Shown: positions 32,646 through 44,730, counted from the first letter of the stretch. The stretch: DNA of 64,000 nucleotides from Siphonodentalium dalli (GCA_032622095.1 CP136062.1:154062875-154126874), one strand, 5' to 3'. A program made the numbers and translations. The notes: generated from the sequence alone by a model not told the origin.

Positions 32646-33259
32646 AAGCCCCTGTCACACTCAGGCCGGCGCTCTTATTGCGCTGCAAAAGTATCAAAGC
32701 GCCCACATAAACGCACTAAGGTCTCCAAGAACCGATTGGTGACGCAGTGGACACTGGCTACAACGGGCGAGGATCTCCATGGTCGCCCATAGGTGCCAGA
32801 GCGCCGCGCTTGTTTTATGCATGCACAAAACAAGCGCAGAGGCTCGGCGTTCTGACCAGGACGTAGTACTGTCGCCGTGACAGCGCAAAGCAAAGCGCCA
32901 AGCGAGCGACGTGAGCGTTATGTGGACGTAGCAAAAGCGCATATTACCTTCTCGTGGTCGCAGCAAGGAATTAATCTTGTCTTTTGCGACTACAGTAAGC
33001 TTAATCAAATTCTCACTACGTGCCTTTCCCGTCCTTAATACGCTCAATGAGGCTCTGTCCAAAACTTATTGCGCTCTTTCTGCGCTGTCATGGGGTGTTA
33101 TGGACTGCATGGTTCCCGCTCATAGAACGTCCACATTGTGCTGCCACTGCGACTCTATGCTCGCTTTACGCACAAGCGTTATACATGGCGTCCTTCCGGC
33201 GTTTACAGCAGGTTTACAGTACGATCCCACTTCGAAATGCGGTCTGCTCACACCAACTG

Positions 33260-33431
33260 TTGTATTGCGTGTGTCTTTGGTAGGTATCTGTTATGTCTGA
33301 ATTATATATTTGTATTGTGTGTGTCTTTGGTAGGTATCTGTTATGTCTGAATTATATAGTTGTATTGCGTGTGTCTTTGGTAGATATATGTTATGTCTGA
33401 ATTATATAGTTGTATTGCGTGTGTCTTTGCG
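33260..33431 (+). repeat. 50-bp tandem repeat, 3.4 copies
   Basis: 'ttgtattgcgtgtgtctttg' recurs at 33260, 33310, 33360 and 33410, exactly 50 bases apart, with 'atctgttatgtctgaattat' following in the complete units. Few substitutions show recent expansion inside the TIR element. Confidence 0.92.
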
Positions 33432-34219
33432 ATCAGGCTGGCGTTTGGTTTGAGTTGAAAAAGTATCAAAATACGAGTAACGCACAGTGGAAGCGCGGAA
33501 AATTGTCAGAAATTTTCAATCTGTTAAAACAAGAGAACCAATGTCAGAAATGGTAACGCGCTCAAGATCATATATTATAAACCCAAGAATGTAATTGTAG
33601 AATATAAAATATATTGGTTTTGCGAATGACCAACTCAGAATTCCGTTAAATAACAATAACAACCAGCACCTAATTAACGAACCGGTGCCGACTCGACCGA
33701 TTCCGACCACAACCCCCAGTGGGCTGCAGAAATTTATTTTATTTGTAATTGTCATATAGTTTATCACAAACCAAAAATCAACATTAATCAACGTTGATTA
33801 ACACAATAAACGAAAGTGAATTTCCCCAACTACATGCACCTTATACGGGACTCGGCCTCCAGCTTGCAGTTTGACTTTTAATCATCCCAAAAATTCCCAT
33901 TCTATAAATAAAACTAATAAAATACCCATTGATAATGTCAGCCTGCACGCGAAACGCGAAACTCCCCCACCAATTATACATGCGGCGCGCGTGACAAGCT
34001 ATGCTCCTATCCAGCTTATCACGTTTTCGTCGCGCTCTTTGTACGACCCATTGCATTCCTGCTTTGTCACGTCAATTTTCACGCTCTCGCGCGCTCTCAC
34101 TGCGTTTCCTCCACGCCGTAAACGCTCTTAATGCGTTCAAGTCGTTGTCATTGCGTTGTTAGTACGCGTTGCGTTGTCATGGCGACGGTACAACGCCTGG
34201 TCAGAACGCCGAACCTCTG

Positions 34220-34247
34220 TGCTTGTTTTGTGCATGCACAAAACAAG
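34220..34247. repeat. 28-bp perfect palindrome
   Basis: Centre 'ttttgtgcatgcacaaaa' is flanked by gcttg/caagc, a perfect self-complement. The matching site in the left arm (32810-32837) differs by one base. It lies within the TIR and could cruciform. Confidence 0.8.
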
Positions 34248-34839
34248 CGCGGCGCTCTGGCGCTCTGGGGCGATCACGGAGACTCTCTCCCGTCCTAGCC
34301 AGTGTCAACTGCGTCACCAATACGTTCTTGGATATCTTACTGCGCTTTGCTTGGCGCTTTGATTATTTTTCAGCGCAATGCAAGCGCCGGCCTGATCGCA
34401 GCGGAGTGTGACAGTAGTTTAATCGGACAGCTAATCTATTGCGGAGTGTTGGGTATTTTCCCCACAACATAAAAACTGACTATGACTGGAGAACGCAGGA
34501 GGCACTATCTATACTCTCCGCGCCCGCGCAGAGAACGTTTTGCGAACTTATTGTGAACGTACTAGCATCACAATGACAGCGACTTGAACGCACTAAGAGC
34601 GTGAGACTTGACAAAGTAGGAACGCAATAGGAGCATACTTTGTTTTAAAAGTTTGACAATTTTCGACAGTTTTCGGCGCTCCTCCTGCGTGTTACTCATA
34701 TGCTGGTACTTTTGCAGCGCAGTGAGAGCGCCGGCCTGAGTGTGACAGGGGTTTTACATGCACCATCACGGCGCTCTGGTGACGTTGATCTGCGGAAGAT
34801 CTGGCATTTTTGGAGACCAATTTCCAGGTTATAAAATAC

Positions 34840-36112
34840 TATGCGAATGAAAAAGGTTCTCGGGGAAGTGATCCACCCGGACCAGAAATGTTCTGTTCCG
34901 GTCGATCCATCAGTTATAATCTTCAATTATTTCGCAACATTCTAGATTATATGGAACAAACATTTATTTCAATATTATTTATTTGTCTAGATCAAATGCA
35001 AGCCTTTGATATATATAAGAGTCGCACATACTTATTTTAATGTCTCCAATCATTTGGGTTTGGTCCCATGTTTTGTTCTTTCATACGATTATTTATTAAA
35101 TCATGATGCATTGATGCAACCAGTTCAGTTTATATTAATGTTTAATTCATTCCGCCAAGAGTGCAGCTTATCTCCCCTTTTTTATACGTTTTATGTTTCG
35201 AACCTTTTGCTATTAAACTACGTGCCGATCAAAATATAAATGGCCAACAAATCCCAGGGTGCTCTGAACAAGCGAAGATTTCATTATACGCAGATGACTC
35301 CAGAGACTTTTGTGAAGATGGGAATTCCGTTCGACACTTTTTATTGTTAGCTCAACGTTTCGGCAGAGCCTCAGGGTCCAAAATTCGGGAAATTTCTTTC
35401 GGTATTTCTTGGCCTGCTGGACCCGAAAAATTACTTGGTATTAAATTCGGCAAAACAACGACCTATGATGATATTTGGCACCCGATTTGGACAAACTATG
35501 AAAACACGTTTAATTTATGGAGAACAAGTCGCTTATCCTATCACGGAAAGACAACTGTATCTAGAGTATTTGCTTGTAGCAATTTAGGATATGTCAATAT
35601 TAGAGTTACCTCGCTTTTATCGCGATATATAGATTTCAAAGACAGATGTTTCGATTCATCAAGGGTTCGAAGTTTGAATTGGTAAAACGCAAAGTTCTCT
35701 TTTAAGATCATGTCGATGGAAGCTCAGCTACAGTCAACATTGATCTTGAAATGAAAGCCTTTCGTTTGAATCACATTCAACAAGTTATTTATTCCGCTGA
35801 TAATAAAACATGGTTATATTTCGCAACACATTGGCTTGGATTGCAGCTAAGAAATTATAATCCGAATGTATTCTCAAACTCAGCTCCATGCATGTGCCAT
35901 GACACCATCCCCTTATAGGCCTTATTACAAATCCTGTGCACAAATTTTCGTTCAATTTCTTTGGCAAATATTGACCAGATGAATATGAAAACGCACGATT
36001 ATTATAATTTGCTTATAAATAAAGCCAAAGTGGTCCCAAAAGTGAAATTGCAGTATCCGGGCGTGCCTTTCTTTCACGTCTGGGAATTGTTACGTAACAG
36101 TTTTTTGGAACC
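34840..36112 (+). pseudogene. Decayed L1-like reverse transcriptase
   Basis: RT motifs appear in order but in shifting frames. KKVLGEVIHPDQ is encoded at about 34849-34884, RSISYNLQLFRNILDY near 34903-34950, ICLDQMQAFD near 34984-35010, SPFLYVLCFEPFAIKLR near 35173, and ISLYADD at 35278-35298. KLLGIKFG and NLWRTSRLSYHGK follow before 35550. The C-terminal part (THWLGLQLRNY, VPKVKLQYPGVPFFHVWELL) continues to about 36112 with another break near 35685-35760. Order and wording match L1-type ORF2 of invertebrates (family knowledge). It is 5' truncated at the neighbouring TIR element, has several frameshifts, and is cut on the right by a hAT-like element. Confidence 0.82.
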
Positions 36113-36120
36113 ATTTGGAC

Positions 36121-37467
36121 TCAGGGACGTGGCTAGAGGGTCTCCATTCGGGGGGTGTCGACCTTGGGAAATTCCAATGCACACCCCCATTGAATCAGAA
36201 TCGCCAAACACAAATTTTGCATAATTTCATTTGCACCCCCCCCCCCCCTTGCGCCTCAATGCTCAGACCTTATATCATATATATTCATAAACCATGGTTC
36301 TATATTCCAGGTATAAGAACATTCAGATATTTAACCTGAAAAAATTGCATAAATCCTAACATCCAGTGGTCTAATTCCAGACAAATGCACACGGCTACGG
36401 ACAAGAGACCACGACACACCGGGCTGATCATGGTTGTTTTGACCGGTGTGCGAAAATTTAGAAATCTGTACGAGAAAATCGCAAAATCATAGCATCTAGA
36501 CTAGCCTTAAGCCTTCCTAGAGTTGGAAATTTCAAACCTGACACCCCGAAAATTTCCAGCTGATGACAATTCCAAGGACAATGTTGACCAAATGTATAAC
36601 AATATTGTTTTCTTAAATTAGCTAGCAGTTTTTGACTGGCCACGGGAGAGGGACCAGGACACAAGCTTTCCAAAATGTTCTTGTAGTTTGATTTTCAAAC
36701 AATTTATTGGGGGGAATTAATAGTTTTTGGACCAATTATTGCATATTTTCCTATTTTTGGTCAAAATTTGGACTGAAATGGTCATCAGTTGGAGATTTTC
36801 CAACCTCAGGGGGGTGACAGGTTGGAAATTTCCAACTGATGACCATTTCAGTCCAAAATTTTGACCAAAAATAGGAAAATATGCAATAATTGGTCCAAAA
36901 ACTATTAATTCCCCCCCCCCCCCCCCCCCCCCCGGTGCGTGAAAATTTTGAAATCTGAACAAGAAAATCGCAAAATCCTAGCATCTAGACTAGCCTCAAG
37001 TCTTCCTAGAGTTGGAAATTTCAAAGCTGACACCCCCACTTAGGTTGGAAAATTTCCAACTGATGACAACTCCAATGACAATGTTGACCAAATGTATGAC
37101 AATATTGTTTTCTTAAATTAACTAGCAGTTTTTTACTGACCACGGGGGAGGGATCAGGACACAAGCTTTCCAAGTGTTGGAAATTTCCAACATGTCACCC
37201 CCTCCCTAAGGTTGGAAAAGTTCCAACTGATTACCATTTCAGATCAAAATTGTTACCAAAAATAGGAAAATATGCAATAATTGGTCCAAAAACAATTAAT
37301 TCCCCCCAATAAATTGTTTGAAAATCAAACTACAAGAACATTTTCAACCTATTGTTGGTGTGATATTTCCAGCTAATGATTTGGCACGTATGAAATTTCC
37401 AACTGTTGGAAAATTTTGATGGGTGAGACCCCCCCCCCCCAAACCCCCCGTGTCGCCACGTCTCTGT
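36121..37467. mobile_element. hAT-like element with 'cagggacgtggc' end
   Basis: The left end 'tcagggacgtggctagaggg' and right end 'gtgtcgccacgtctctgt' are inverted. 'atttggac' (36113-36120) and 'aattggac' (37468-37475) are a 7/8 target duplication. The interior contains repeated 'gttggaaatttccaactga' blocks and a long palindrome. A second left end of the family starts at 63802, with the same internal sequence for about 200 bases. No transposase. Confidence 0.72.
36718..36908. repeat. Near-perfect palindrome, arms about 90 bp
   Basis: 'ttaatagtttttggaccaat' at 36718 pairs with 'attggtccaaaaactattaa' ending at 36908. The arms also include 'actgaaatggtcatcagttg' and its complement, around the loop 'ctcaggggggtgacag'. 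A 20+ base poly(C) run follows at about 36910-36933. A third arm copy lies at 37210-37310. Confidence 0.88.
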
Positions 37468-37760
37468 AATTGGACGTCACGTATCATGGATCATTTCGTA
37501 TTATTCCAGACCCATTCACGTGAGGCACATGTATTCAAGGGAATCCCAGCCATTGAATACATAGTATTGTACACCTCTATAGTGGAATACAAGTCGGAAC
37601 TATATTCTTGTTGACGTTGTCGCCAAGAAAGATGACGTATATTGCGTCAACGACCCACTTCGGTTGATGCCCAGATCATTACTGGTTATTCGTCAGACTA
37701 AAATTACAACAAAGATAGCTATAGTATCAATGAATGTGACACAACGGTGTAGAATAAATA
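37468..37760. other. Unassigned DNA
   Basis: Flank of the hAT-like element. I see no continuation of the L1 frame and no repeat match. Confidence 0.4.
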
Positions 37761-37923
37761 CAGAACACAACTGGCATCATAATCTCGAATATGTTATCGA
37801 ACTCGTTATGGACGGCGCATAGTTATACATTTCGCTCGAGCTACGCTCTCGCGAAATATATCCTTGCACCATCCGCAACTCATTCGATCAAAAACTATCG
37901 ATTAAGATGCGCGTTGTGTTCTG
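37761..37923. mobile_element. 163-bp foldback element
   Basis: 'cagaacacaactggcatcat' pairs imperfectly with 'gatgcgcgttgtgttctg', and the centre pairs 'atttcgctcgagc' with 'gctctcgcgaaat'. Arms are about 75 bp with mismatches. No target duplication is seen, so it could be an old MITE. Confidence 0.6.
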
Positions 37924-38184
37924 CCTATGAACACTATATTTAGACAAAATTTACTTCGCTCTTTAAATTTCTCCAGTACATATATAAAAGCACATTATGC
38001 AACGAACATATACATGGATTTTTAAGTTGCAACTCTTTAGGACATATACTAAACGCTCTTTATTCATTGCAGGTAAGATTCGTCAGTGGGCCGCTCCGAA
38101 TTGAGGCAGATTATTTTTATTTTCAGTGAGCCCGGCTATGTTGCCAGATAATTTATCACCTGCTCTTCTTGGCACATATTTACA
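37924..38184. other. Unassigned DNA with a possible A3 trace
   Basis: 'aaacgctctttattcattgcagg' resembles the A3/A1 junction. Nothing else is recognised. Confidence 0.35.
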
Positions 38185-41100
38185 AACTAGCAGGGTTACC
38201 CGGCGTTGCCCAGGTTAAAATGATCTGAAACCCTCTGCTGTGGACATTCGGTGGGAATAGAGAATACTCTTGTTCAAAGAGTTACATGTATTCTCAAAAT
38301 TGTATATACAAATATGGATATCATTGGAACCGGTTCATCGACCACATTGTGATGGTTACAGTTATGCCCTGTGCCAATGCATTCTCTTATATATGCGAGT
38401 CGACCATAGGACCATAGTCGACCATATATAAGAGAATGCATTGGCCTATAAAAAATCTTTTTTTAACACTTTTTACCATTTTTTCTTACAACAATTTTAT
38501 AATTTTTTCTTACATTTTTATCATTTTTAATATGTTAACCCAATACATTCTCTTATATATGCGAGGCGACCTATGGTCGACTCGCATATATAAGAGAATG
38601 CATTGGCACAGGGCCATTCTGTTTGGTAAAGGGTTAAATACGACAACGATGTTTTACATAGAGATGTATAAATCAATCTAGTGGGTTAGACTAATATTTT
38701 GAGGACACCTGCATGGTTATCATATCGCCACGAAGAAACAGATGTTTTTAAAAAGGTGCGCCTCTGTTAATGGTGGTATACTGGCTAATTATTCTCAGCT
38801 TAACATAAATGTTGCTATATATCAGCTGCATATGCCCGACACTGATCGATAGTTTAAGTGGTTCTAAAAATGTAAGAAATCCCCTGTATTGGGCAGATGT
38901 ACCCTTGTCAGATGCCAGTATTGGAGAATCATGAAAAGTCATATGCTACTGACTGTGTTTTATTTCATCTCAGAAGAAACGTATATTTGACTGCACACTG
39001 TGACCACTAATTTTGAACTGGTCTATACATTTCCATCTCTCTTGACAAATTGTATCTTTTTGTGGACAATATCATGAACAAGAAAGACTGAGTTTTATTA
39101 TAACAATAACATGCGATCATCTGACGGTTCAAGTTAACTCGTTTTTCAAGAATATATGTATCTCTTAAATATAATTACAAATAAACTTTTAATGCTTTCT
39201 TCTATGTATCTGTTTTTGCTGGCACACCGTATGAATGCCCTGATTCCCGTCCCCATATAAAATATGACAACTGAGAAGATATAATTGTTCACCATTTGTC
39301 ACCATCTGTCATGGTTGTGAAATATGAACGCCAAAACATGCTTAGAACGAACTATGGAGATCACTATATGTAACATTGGTGGATATCGGACACTAAAACA
39401 TTCTTATCGATGGTATTGCTCCTAAACTCTCCATTCCTGACCTAAATGTGCCATCTTTATAACCCACGTGATTTGATTTCTCGTATCATTGGAGAAGAAC
39501 GTGCATGAATTTGGTGGAAATTAGTGCTAAACACATTTGTAGCTTTGGTGTCCCTCCTCCACCGTCACCCCTGATTCGAACGGCGCATACCATAGAAATT
39601 ATTATGTATACATTTGGTGGAAATCAGCGGCAAATATATTTAATCATTTTTGCTGCAATCTCCCATTTTCTGCCACTGACAACAACAGCGTCACTTTCGA
39701 AAATTTGATTCCTAGTATCTTTGGAGAAGAAGGCGTATGGATATGGTGGAAATTGGCGCTAAACATATTTTTTATCATTTTTTTTACCCTCCCCTCCCTA
39801 TCCCTGGATCAAGCGACGCCACTTTTGTCACCTTTAAACCGCACAATTAGACTCATTATGAAGATGACTATATATAACAATGGTGGAAATCGGTGACTAA
39901 CTAATTTCCTATGAAATTTAGTGCTCCCATTTTTCACCCAAACGGCACCTATTTGGCGTATTTATACCACATGATTAGATTCATCGTATCACGAAGAAGA
40001 ATATGTAACAATTTGGTGAAAATCGGCGCTAAAATAGTTGTTATATTTTTGGTATCCCGCTCTCCCTCTATACACCCTGACTCGAACATTTGACATTGTT
40101 AAACGAAACAATTAGACTCCTGATATCGGTGGTAATCGGCGACTAAACAAATTCTTATAAAATGTAGTGCCCCCTATCTCTCACCAAAAACGGCACCAAT
40201 TTGGCGTCATTAAATCACACGATTATTACTTGTATCGTGGGGAAGAATGTGTATCAAATTGGTGGAAATCGGTGCTAAAAATATTTTATCAGTTTTGGTG
40301 GCCCTCCCCCTTCCGTACACCCCTGACTCAAACGGCGCCACTTTTGACATCTTTAAACCGCACAATTAGACTCATTATGATAATGACTATATATAACATT
40401 GGTGGAAATCGGTGACTAACTAATTTCCTATCAAATTTAGTGCTCCCATTTTTCACCCAAACGGCACCTATTTGACGTATTTATACCACATGATTAGATT
40501 CATCGTATCACGAAGAAGAATATGTAACAATTTGGTGAAAATCGGCGCTAAAATAGTTGTTATATTTTTGGTATCCCGCTCTCCCTCTATACACCCTGAC
40601 TCGAACATTTGACATTGTTAAACGAAACAATTAGACTCCTGATATCGGTGGTAATCGGCGACTAAACAAATTCTTATAAAATGTAGTGCCCCCCCATCTC
40701 TCACCAAAAACGGCACCAATTTGGCGTCATTAAATCACACGATTATTACTTGTATCGTGGGGAAGAATGTGTATCAATTTGGTGGAAATCGGTGCTAAAA
40801 ATATTTTATCAGTTTTGGTGCCCCCCCCCCCCATTCCGTACACCCCTGACTCAAACGGCGCCACTTTTGACAGCTTTAAGCCACACCATTCGACGCCTGG
40901 TATAATGGAGATGATTATGTAAATGTTTGGCGGTAATCGGCGACTAAACCAAATTTTATCAAATTTAGTGCCCCCATCCCAACATCTACCACCCAAACGG
41001 CACCAATTGGCGTTATTAAATCACACGATTAGATTCCTTGTATCGTGGGGAATGTGTATCAATCTGGTGGAAATCGGTGCTCAAAATTTTATATCAGTTT

Positions 41101-41432
41101 TGGTGCCCCTCTCCCCTTCCGTGCAATCCAGACTCGAACGGCGCTACTTTTGACATATTTAAACCACACCATTAGATTCGTAATATCATGGAGATCAGTA
41201 TGTATAAGTTTGGTGGATATCGGCAATTAAAAGTTGTTCAGCCCCTCCCTCTGTTCTGTCCCTGACAACAACAGCGTCACTTTAGAAAATTCGAACCCAC
41301 AACATTATATTTCTCGAAAAAAGTTACCCCTGTTATATCCCTTTGGTGCCGTCTACATTGTCCCATGTGAATTTATATAGAACATAGACAGACAGACAGA
41401 CGGACATTCGCAAATATAGATATAGATTTCAC
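38185..41432 (+). repeat. Degenerate tandem-repeat element, block 1
   Basis: It opens with 'agcagggttacccggcgttg', a motif I associate with dispersed invertebrate repeats, and closes with '(gaca)n' and 'tatagatatagatttc' near 41386-41428. From about 39430 it is a tandem array of 130-140-bp monomers built on 'atttggtggaaatcggcgct', 'aaacggcaccaatttggcgt' and 'gattagattcctcgtatc'. A 519-base higher-order period is nearly identical between 39902-40420 and 40421-40940. Short frames (60-113 codons) on both strands come from the repeat and are not genes. Confidence 0.75.
38374..38606. mobile_element. Double-hairpin MITE nested in block 1
   Basis: Two hairpins (38374-38444 and 38540-38606) share arms 'aatgcattctcttatatatg' and complements. 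The outer 'ccctgtgcc' and 'ggcacaggg' make the whole unit an inverted repeat. Flanking DNA ('ggatatcattggaaccgg', 'ttggtaaagggttaa') matches the element at 55970-56360, so it is a copy of that element with a lost left end. Confidence 0.75.
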
Positions 41433-42045
41433 AGTAGGGAATGTACCAGCTTGATACTGCCTGACCACAAAACAGTGGACAAACATGTGTATATGATTAT
41501 AATATAAGCATCGCAACCTCAGTGAGAGGTAAGAAAGGTCATATTGATATCGCTGTCAATGAAATGAGTGGCAACACTATGAGTGATTGGAGTTTCTTTG
41601 AGAGATTGTGGCAAGTCTTGACTATCATCGATGACCAACATTGTCAGAATCTCACAATTATTGACTATACGCTCACACTCTCCACCATAAAACCGGTGGC
41701 ATGATACCCGTAAAATAACTTACCTTCCTGGATAAAAATCCTATTCTTCTAAAATTCTATTTGGAATTTGGAATCAATGAGCACTTGTAATATGCCAACA
41801 TTACACACTTCACATTGAGTAGGACCAAGACACAATACTGTCAGTTCCCAAATACACACCTGAATAGCCGGACCATATATCCGGTCAATGTACAATACCC
41901 AAAACCCAATATATTGACATATACTGTATGATACAACAATTTATTTGACAGATGAATAAAATTCATGTGTCCTTGTCATGTGATGAATGCAATGAACGCT
42001 CAGCACTGCTGCGTTCGTGGTTTCCGTCAACATCTACCAGGGTTG
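41433..42045. other. Unassigned DNA between array blocks
   Basis: No repeat match and no credible frame; a 60-codon plus frame at 41522-41704 has no recognised family. Confidence 0.4.
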
Positions 42046-44130
42046 TCTATCTTACTAATATTCATGAATATCGGTAAGATGGCGCCATATCACAGAGATG
42101 ATTATGTATAAGTTTTGTGGAAAACTTCCCCCTTTCTGCCCCTGACAACAACAGCGTCAATTTTAACCCACACCATTATCTTCCTCGTAAAATTGTACCC
42201 ATGTCAGCCCCATTTGGTTCCATCTATATAGATGATCCCCCGTGAAGTTCTATATAACACCGGACAGACATTCACACAAGTATAGGCACCAATTGTGGCG
42301 TCTTTAACCCACACGATTTGATTCCCCATATCATTGGAGAAGAGCGTGTATGGATTTGGTGGAAATTGGCGCTACACATATCTTTTGTCAGTTTCTTTTA
42401 CCATCCCCTCCCTATCCCGGAATCAAGCGACGCAACCTTTGTCATCTTTAAACCACATAGACTCATTATGAAGATAACTATATATAAAATGGTGGAAATC
42501 GGCGACTAACTAAATTCGTATCAAATTTAGTGCTCCCATTTCTCACCCAAACGGCACCAATTTGGCGTATTTAATCCACACGATTAGATTCCTCGTATCA
42601 CGAAGATAAATATGTAACAATTTGGTGAAAATCGGCGCTAAAATAGTTGTTATTTTTTGTATCCCGCTCTACCTCTATACACCATGACTCGAACTTTTGA
42701 CATTGTTAAACGAAACAATTAGTCTCCTGATCTCGGTGGTAATCGTCGACTAAACAAATTCTTATAAAATGTAGTGCCCCCCCATCTCTCACCCAAAACA
42801 GCACCGATTTGGCGTCATTAAATGTGGAAATATTTTATCAGACTTGGTGCCCCTCTCCCCTTCCGTACACCCTGACTCAAACGGCGCCACTTTTGACAGC
42901 TTTAAGCCAAACCATTCGACTCCTGATATAATGGAGATGATTATGTATAAGTTTGGCGGTAATGGGCGGTAATTTTGGTGCCCCTGTCTCCCTCCATGCA
43001 CCCCGACTCGAACTTTTGACATCGTTAAACGACACAATTAGACTCGTGATATCGGTGGTAATCGGAGACTAAACAAATTCTTATCAAATTTAGTGTCCCG
43101 CATCTCTCACCCAAACGGCACCGATTTGGCGTCTATAATCACACGATTAGATTCCTCGTATCTTGGAGAAGAATGTGTATCATTTTGGTGGAAATCGGTG
43201 CTAAAAATATTTTTATCAGTTTCTGTACCCTCTCTCTCCCCCCGAGCATCCCTGCCTCGATTGACGTCATATTTGACAGCTTTAGGCCGCACCATTAGAC
43301 TCCTGATATCATGGAGATGTTTATGTATATGATTGGTGGTAATCTGCGACTAAACAAATTCTTATCAAATTTAGTGCCCTCCCACCTCTCACCCAAAACG
43401 GCACCAATTTGGCGTCATTAAATCACACGATTATATTCCTTGTATCGTGGGGAAGAATGTGTATCAATTTGCTGGAAATCGGTGCTAAAATATCTGAAAA
43501 GTTTTGGAGCCCCTCTTCCCTTCCGTACACCCCTGACTCGAACGGTGCCACTTTTGAGTTTTACGCCACACCATTCGACTCCTGATATAATGGAGATGAT
43601 TATATATAAGTTTGGCAGTAATTGGACACTAATCAAATTCTTATCAAATTTAGTGCCCGCACCCCCGCATCTGTCACCAAACGGCACCAATTTGGCGCCA
43701 TTAAAGCACACGATTAGATTCCTTGTATCTTGGGGAAGAATGTGTATCAATTTGGTGGAAATCAGTGCTCAAAATATTTGATCAGTTTTGGTGCCCCTCT
43801 CCCCTTCCGTGCTCCTCTGACTCGAACGGCGCTACTTTTGACACCTTTAAACCACACCATTAGATTCGTCATATATGATGGGGATCATTATGTATAAGTT
43901 TGGTGGATATCGGCGATAATAAGTTATTCTGCCCCTCCCCTTTTCTGCCCCTGACAACAACAGCGTCACTTTAGAAAATTATAACCCGCACCATTATCTT
44001 TCTCGGAAAAAGTTACCCCTGTTATACTCCTATGGTGCCGTCTACATTGTCCCATGTGAATTTCTACAGAACACAGACAGACAGACAGACAGACATTCGC
44101 GAATATAGATATAGATTATATCTACATATA
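42046..44130 (+). repeat. Degenerate tandem-repeat element, blocks 2 and 3
   Basis: A short block (about 42080-42290) ends in 'ccggacagacattcacacaa'. A longer one (42291-44130) has the same monomers as block 1 and ends in a (GACA)5-6 run at 44072-44094 plus 'gcgaatatagatatagatta'. The ending before each tail ('gtgccgtctacattgtccca', 'tgtgaatttctacagaac') is the same as at 41340-41385, so each block is one element copy. A palindrome 'actaatattcatgaatatcg' sits at the left edge. Confidence 0.75.
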
Positions 44131-44280
44131 CAGGGACGTTATTTGGTCGAGTAGAAATAAGATTTATGGTCACTGAAAAATTATATCTAGAAAAGACATT
44201 GCATTTTTTTTATTCATGACATAAAATATAGAATATTAGTAGATAGACAGCGACTGCCTTTCGAAATGTTCCGTGGCCAC

Positions 44281-44730
44281 CAGGGGGGGGGGGGGGGTAT
44301 TTTTTTCCGGGCACGTATGCCGGAGTGGGTGGGTGGTCGATGGGACCAACAAACAATTTGTTCAGCAACTCAAAAAAACATTTCCTGCAAGTTTTTTGAC
44401 TGTTTTTGCAATGAGTTTGGCTTAAAACACCTTAGACTAAGAGAAATAATTTAATTCTAACTGCTAAACTGACAGCAGGTAGTTGTCGTGTTGTATTTTG
44501 TTGCAAATTTTGAAATCCAAGATGGCCGCTGGCAGCCATGTTATTTTGGCCGAATGACCCCAAAATGACTCGTTCCTATTTACATGTCAATTTTAACATC
44601 CATGACAAATAGTATGTATAGAAATTCATATACAGTTGTTTACAGTGAATTTCCCACCGCAAATCTCTGCTTTAGTGTTAAAAGCATACTAGTACGTGCC
44701 TGAATTTTTGTTTCGACCCCCCCCCCCCCT
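44281..44730. mobile_element. 450-bp hAT-like MITE with poly(G)/poly(C) ends
   Basis: It starts 'caggggggg' and ends 'cgacccccccccccccct'. A perfect 8-bp duplication 'gtggccac' flanks it (44273-44280 and 44731-44738). The interior equals one arm of the palindrome at 8.0-9.0 kb ('aatccaagatggccgctggc', 'tacagtgaatttcccaccgc'). Part of it (from about 44366) is copied into the second tandem unit at 50127. Confidence 0.88.

Larger units (their letters stand above)
32649..34751. mobile_element. 2.1-kb TIR element with 'cccctgtcacactc' ends, composite
   Basis: The outer ends 'cccctgtcacactcaggccg' and its complement (ending 34751) are inverted for about 45 bp. A second inner end, 'gagtgtgacag' at 34399-34409, pairs with the left end over about 230 bp ('gccagagcgccgcgctt', 'gttctgaccagg' and complements). 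The right side therefore carries two nested ends, as if one copy inserted beside or into another. Frames of 70-122 codons in the arms mirror each other because of the inverted repeat and are not taken as genes. Confidence 0.7.

Noticed and set aside
32694-33062. 122-codon minus frame resembling a 68-codon plus frame at 34156-34362
   Set aside because: The similarity (shared LVLCMHKTSAALW) is explained by the inverted repeat arms of one TIR element. No codon-level constraint or family is seen.
39505-43781. Many 60-113-codon frames on both strands
   Set aside because: They follow the 130-140-bp tandem monomers and change frame from unit to unit, as expected for non-coding repeats.
39430-44130. 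Possible CRISPR array
   Set aside because: The units are long, degenerate and contiguous, with no constant short repeats or unique spacers, and the DNA looks like animal genome.
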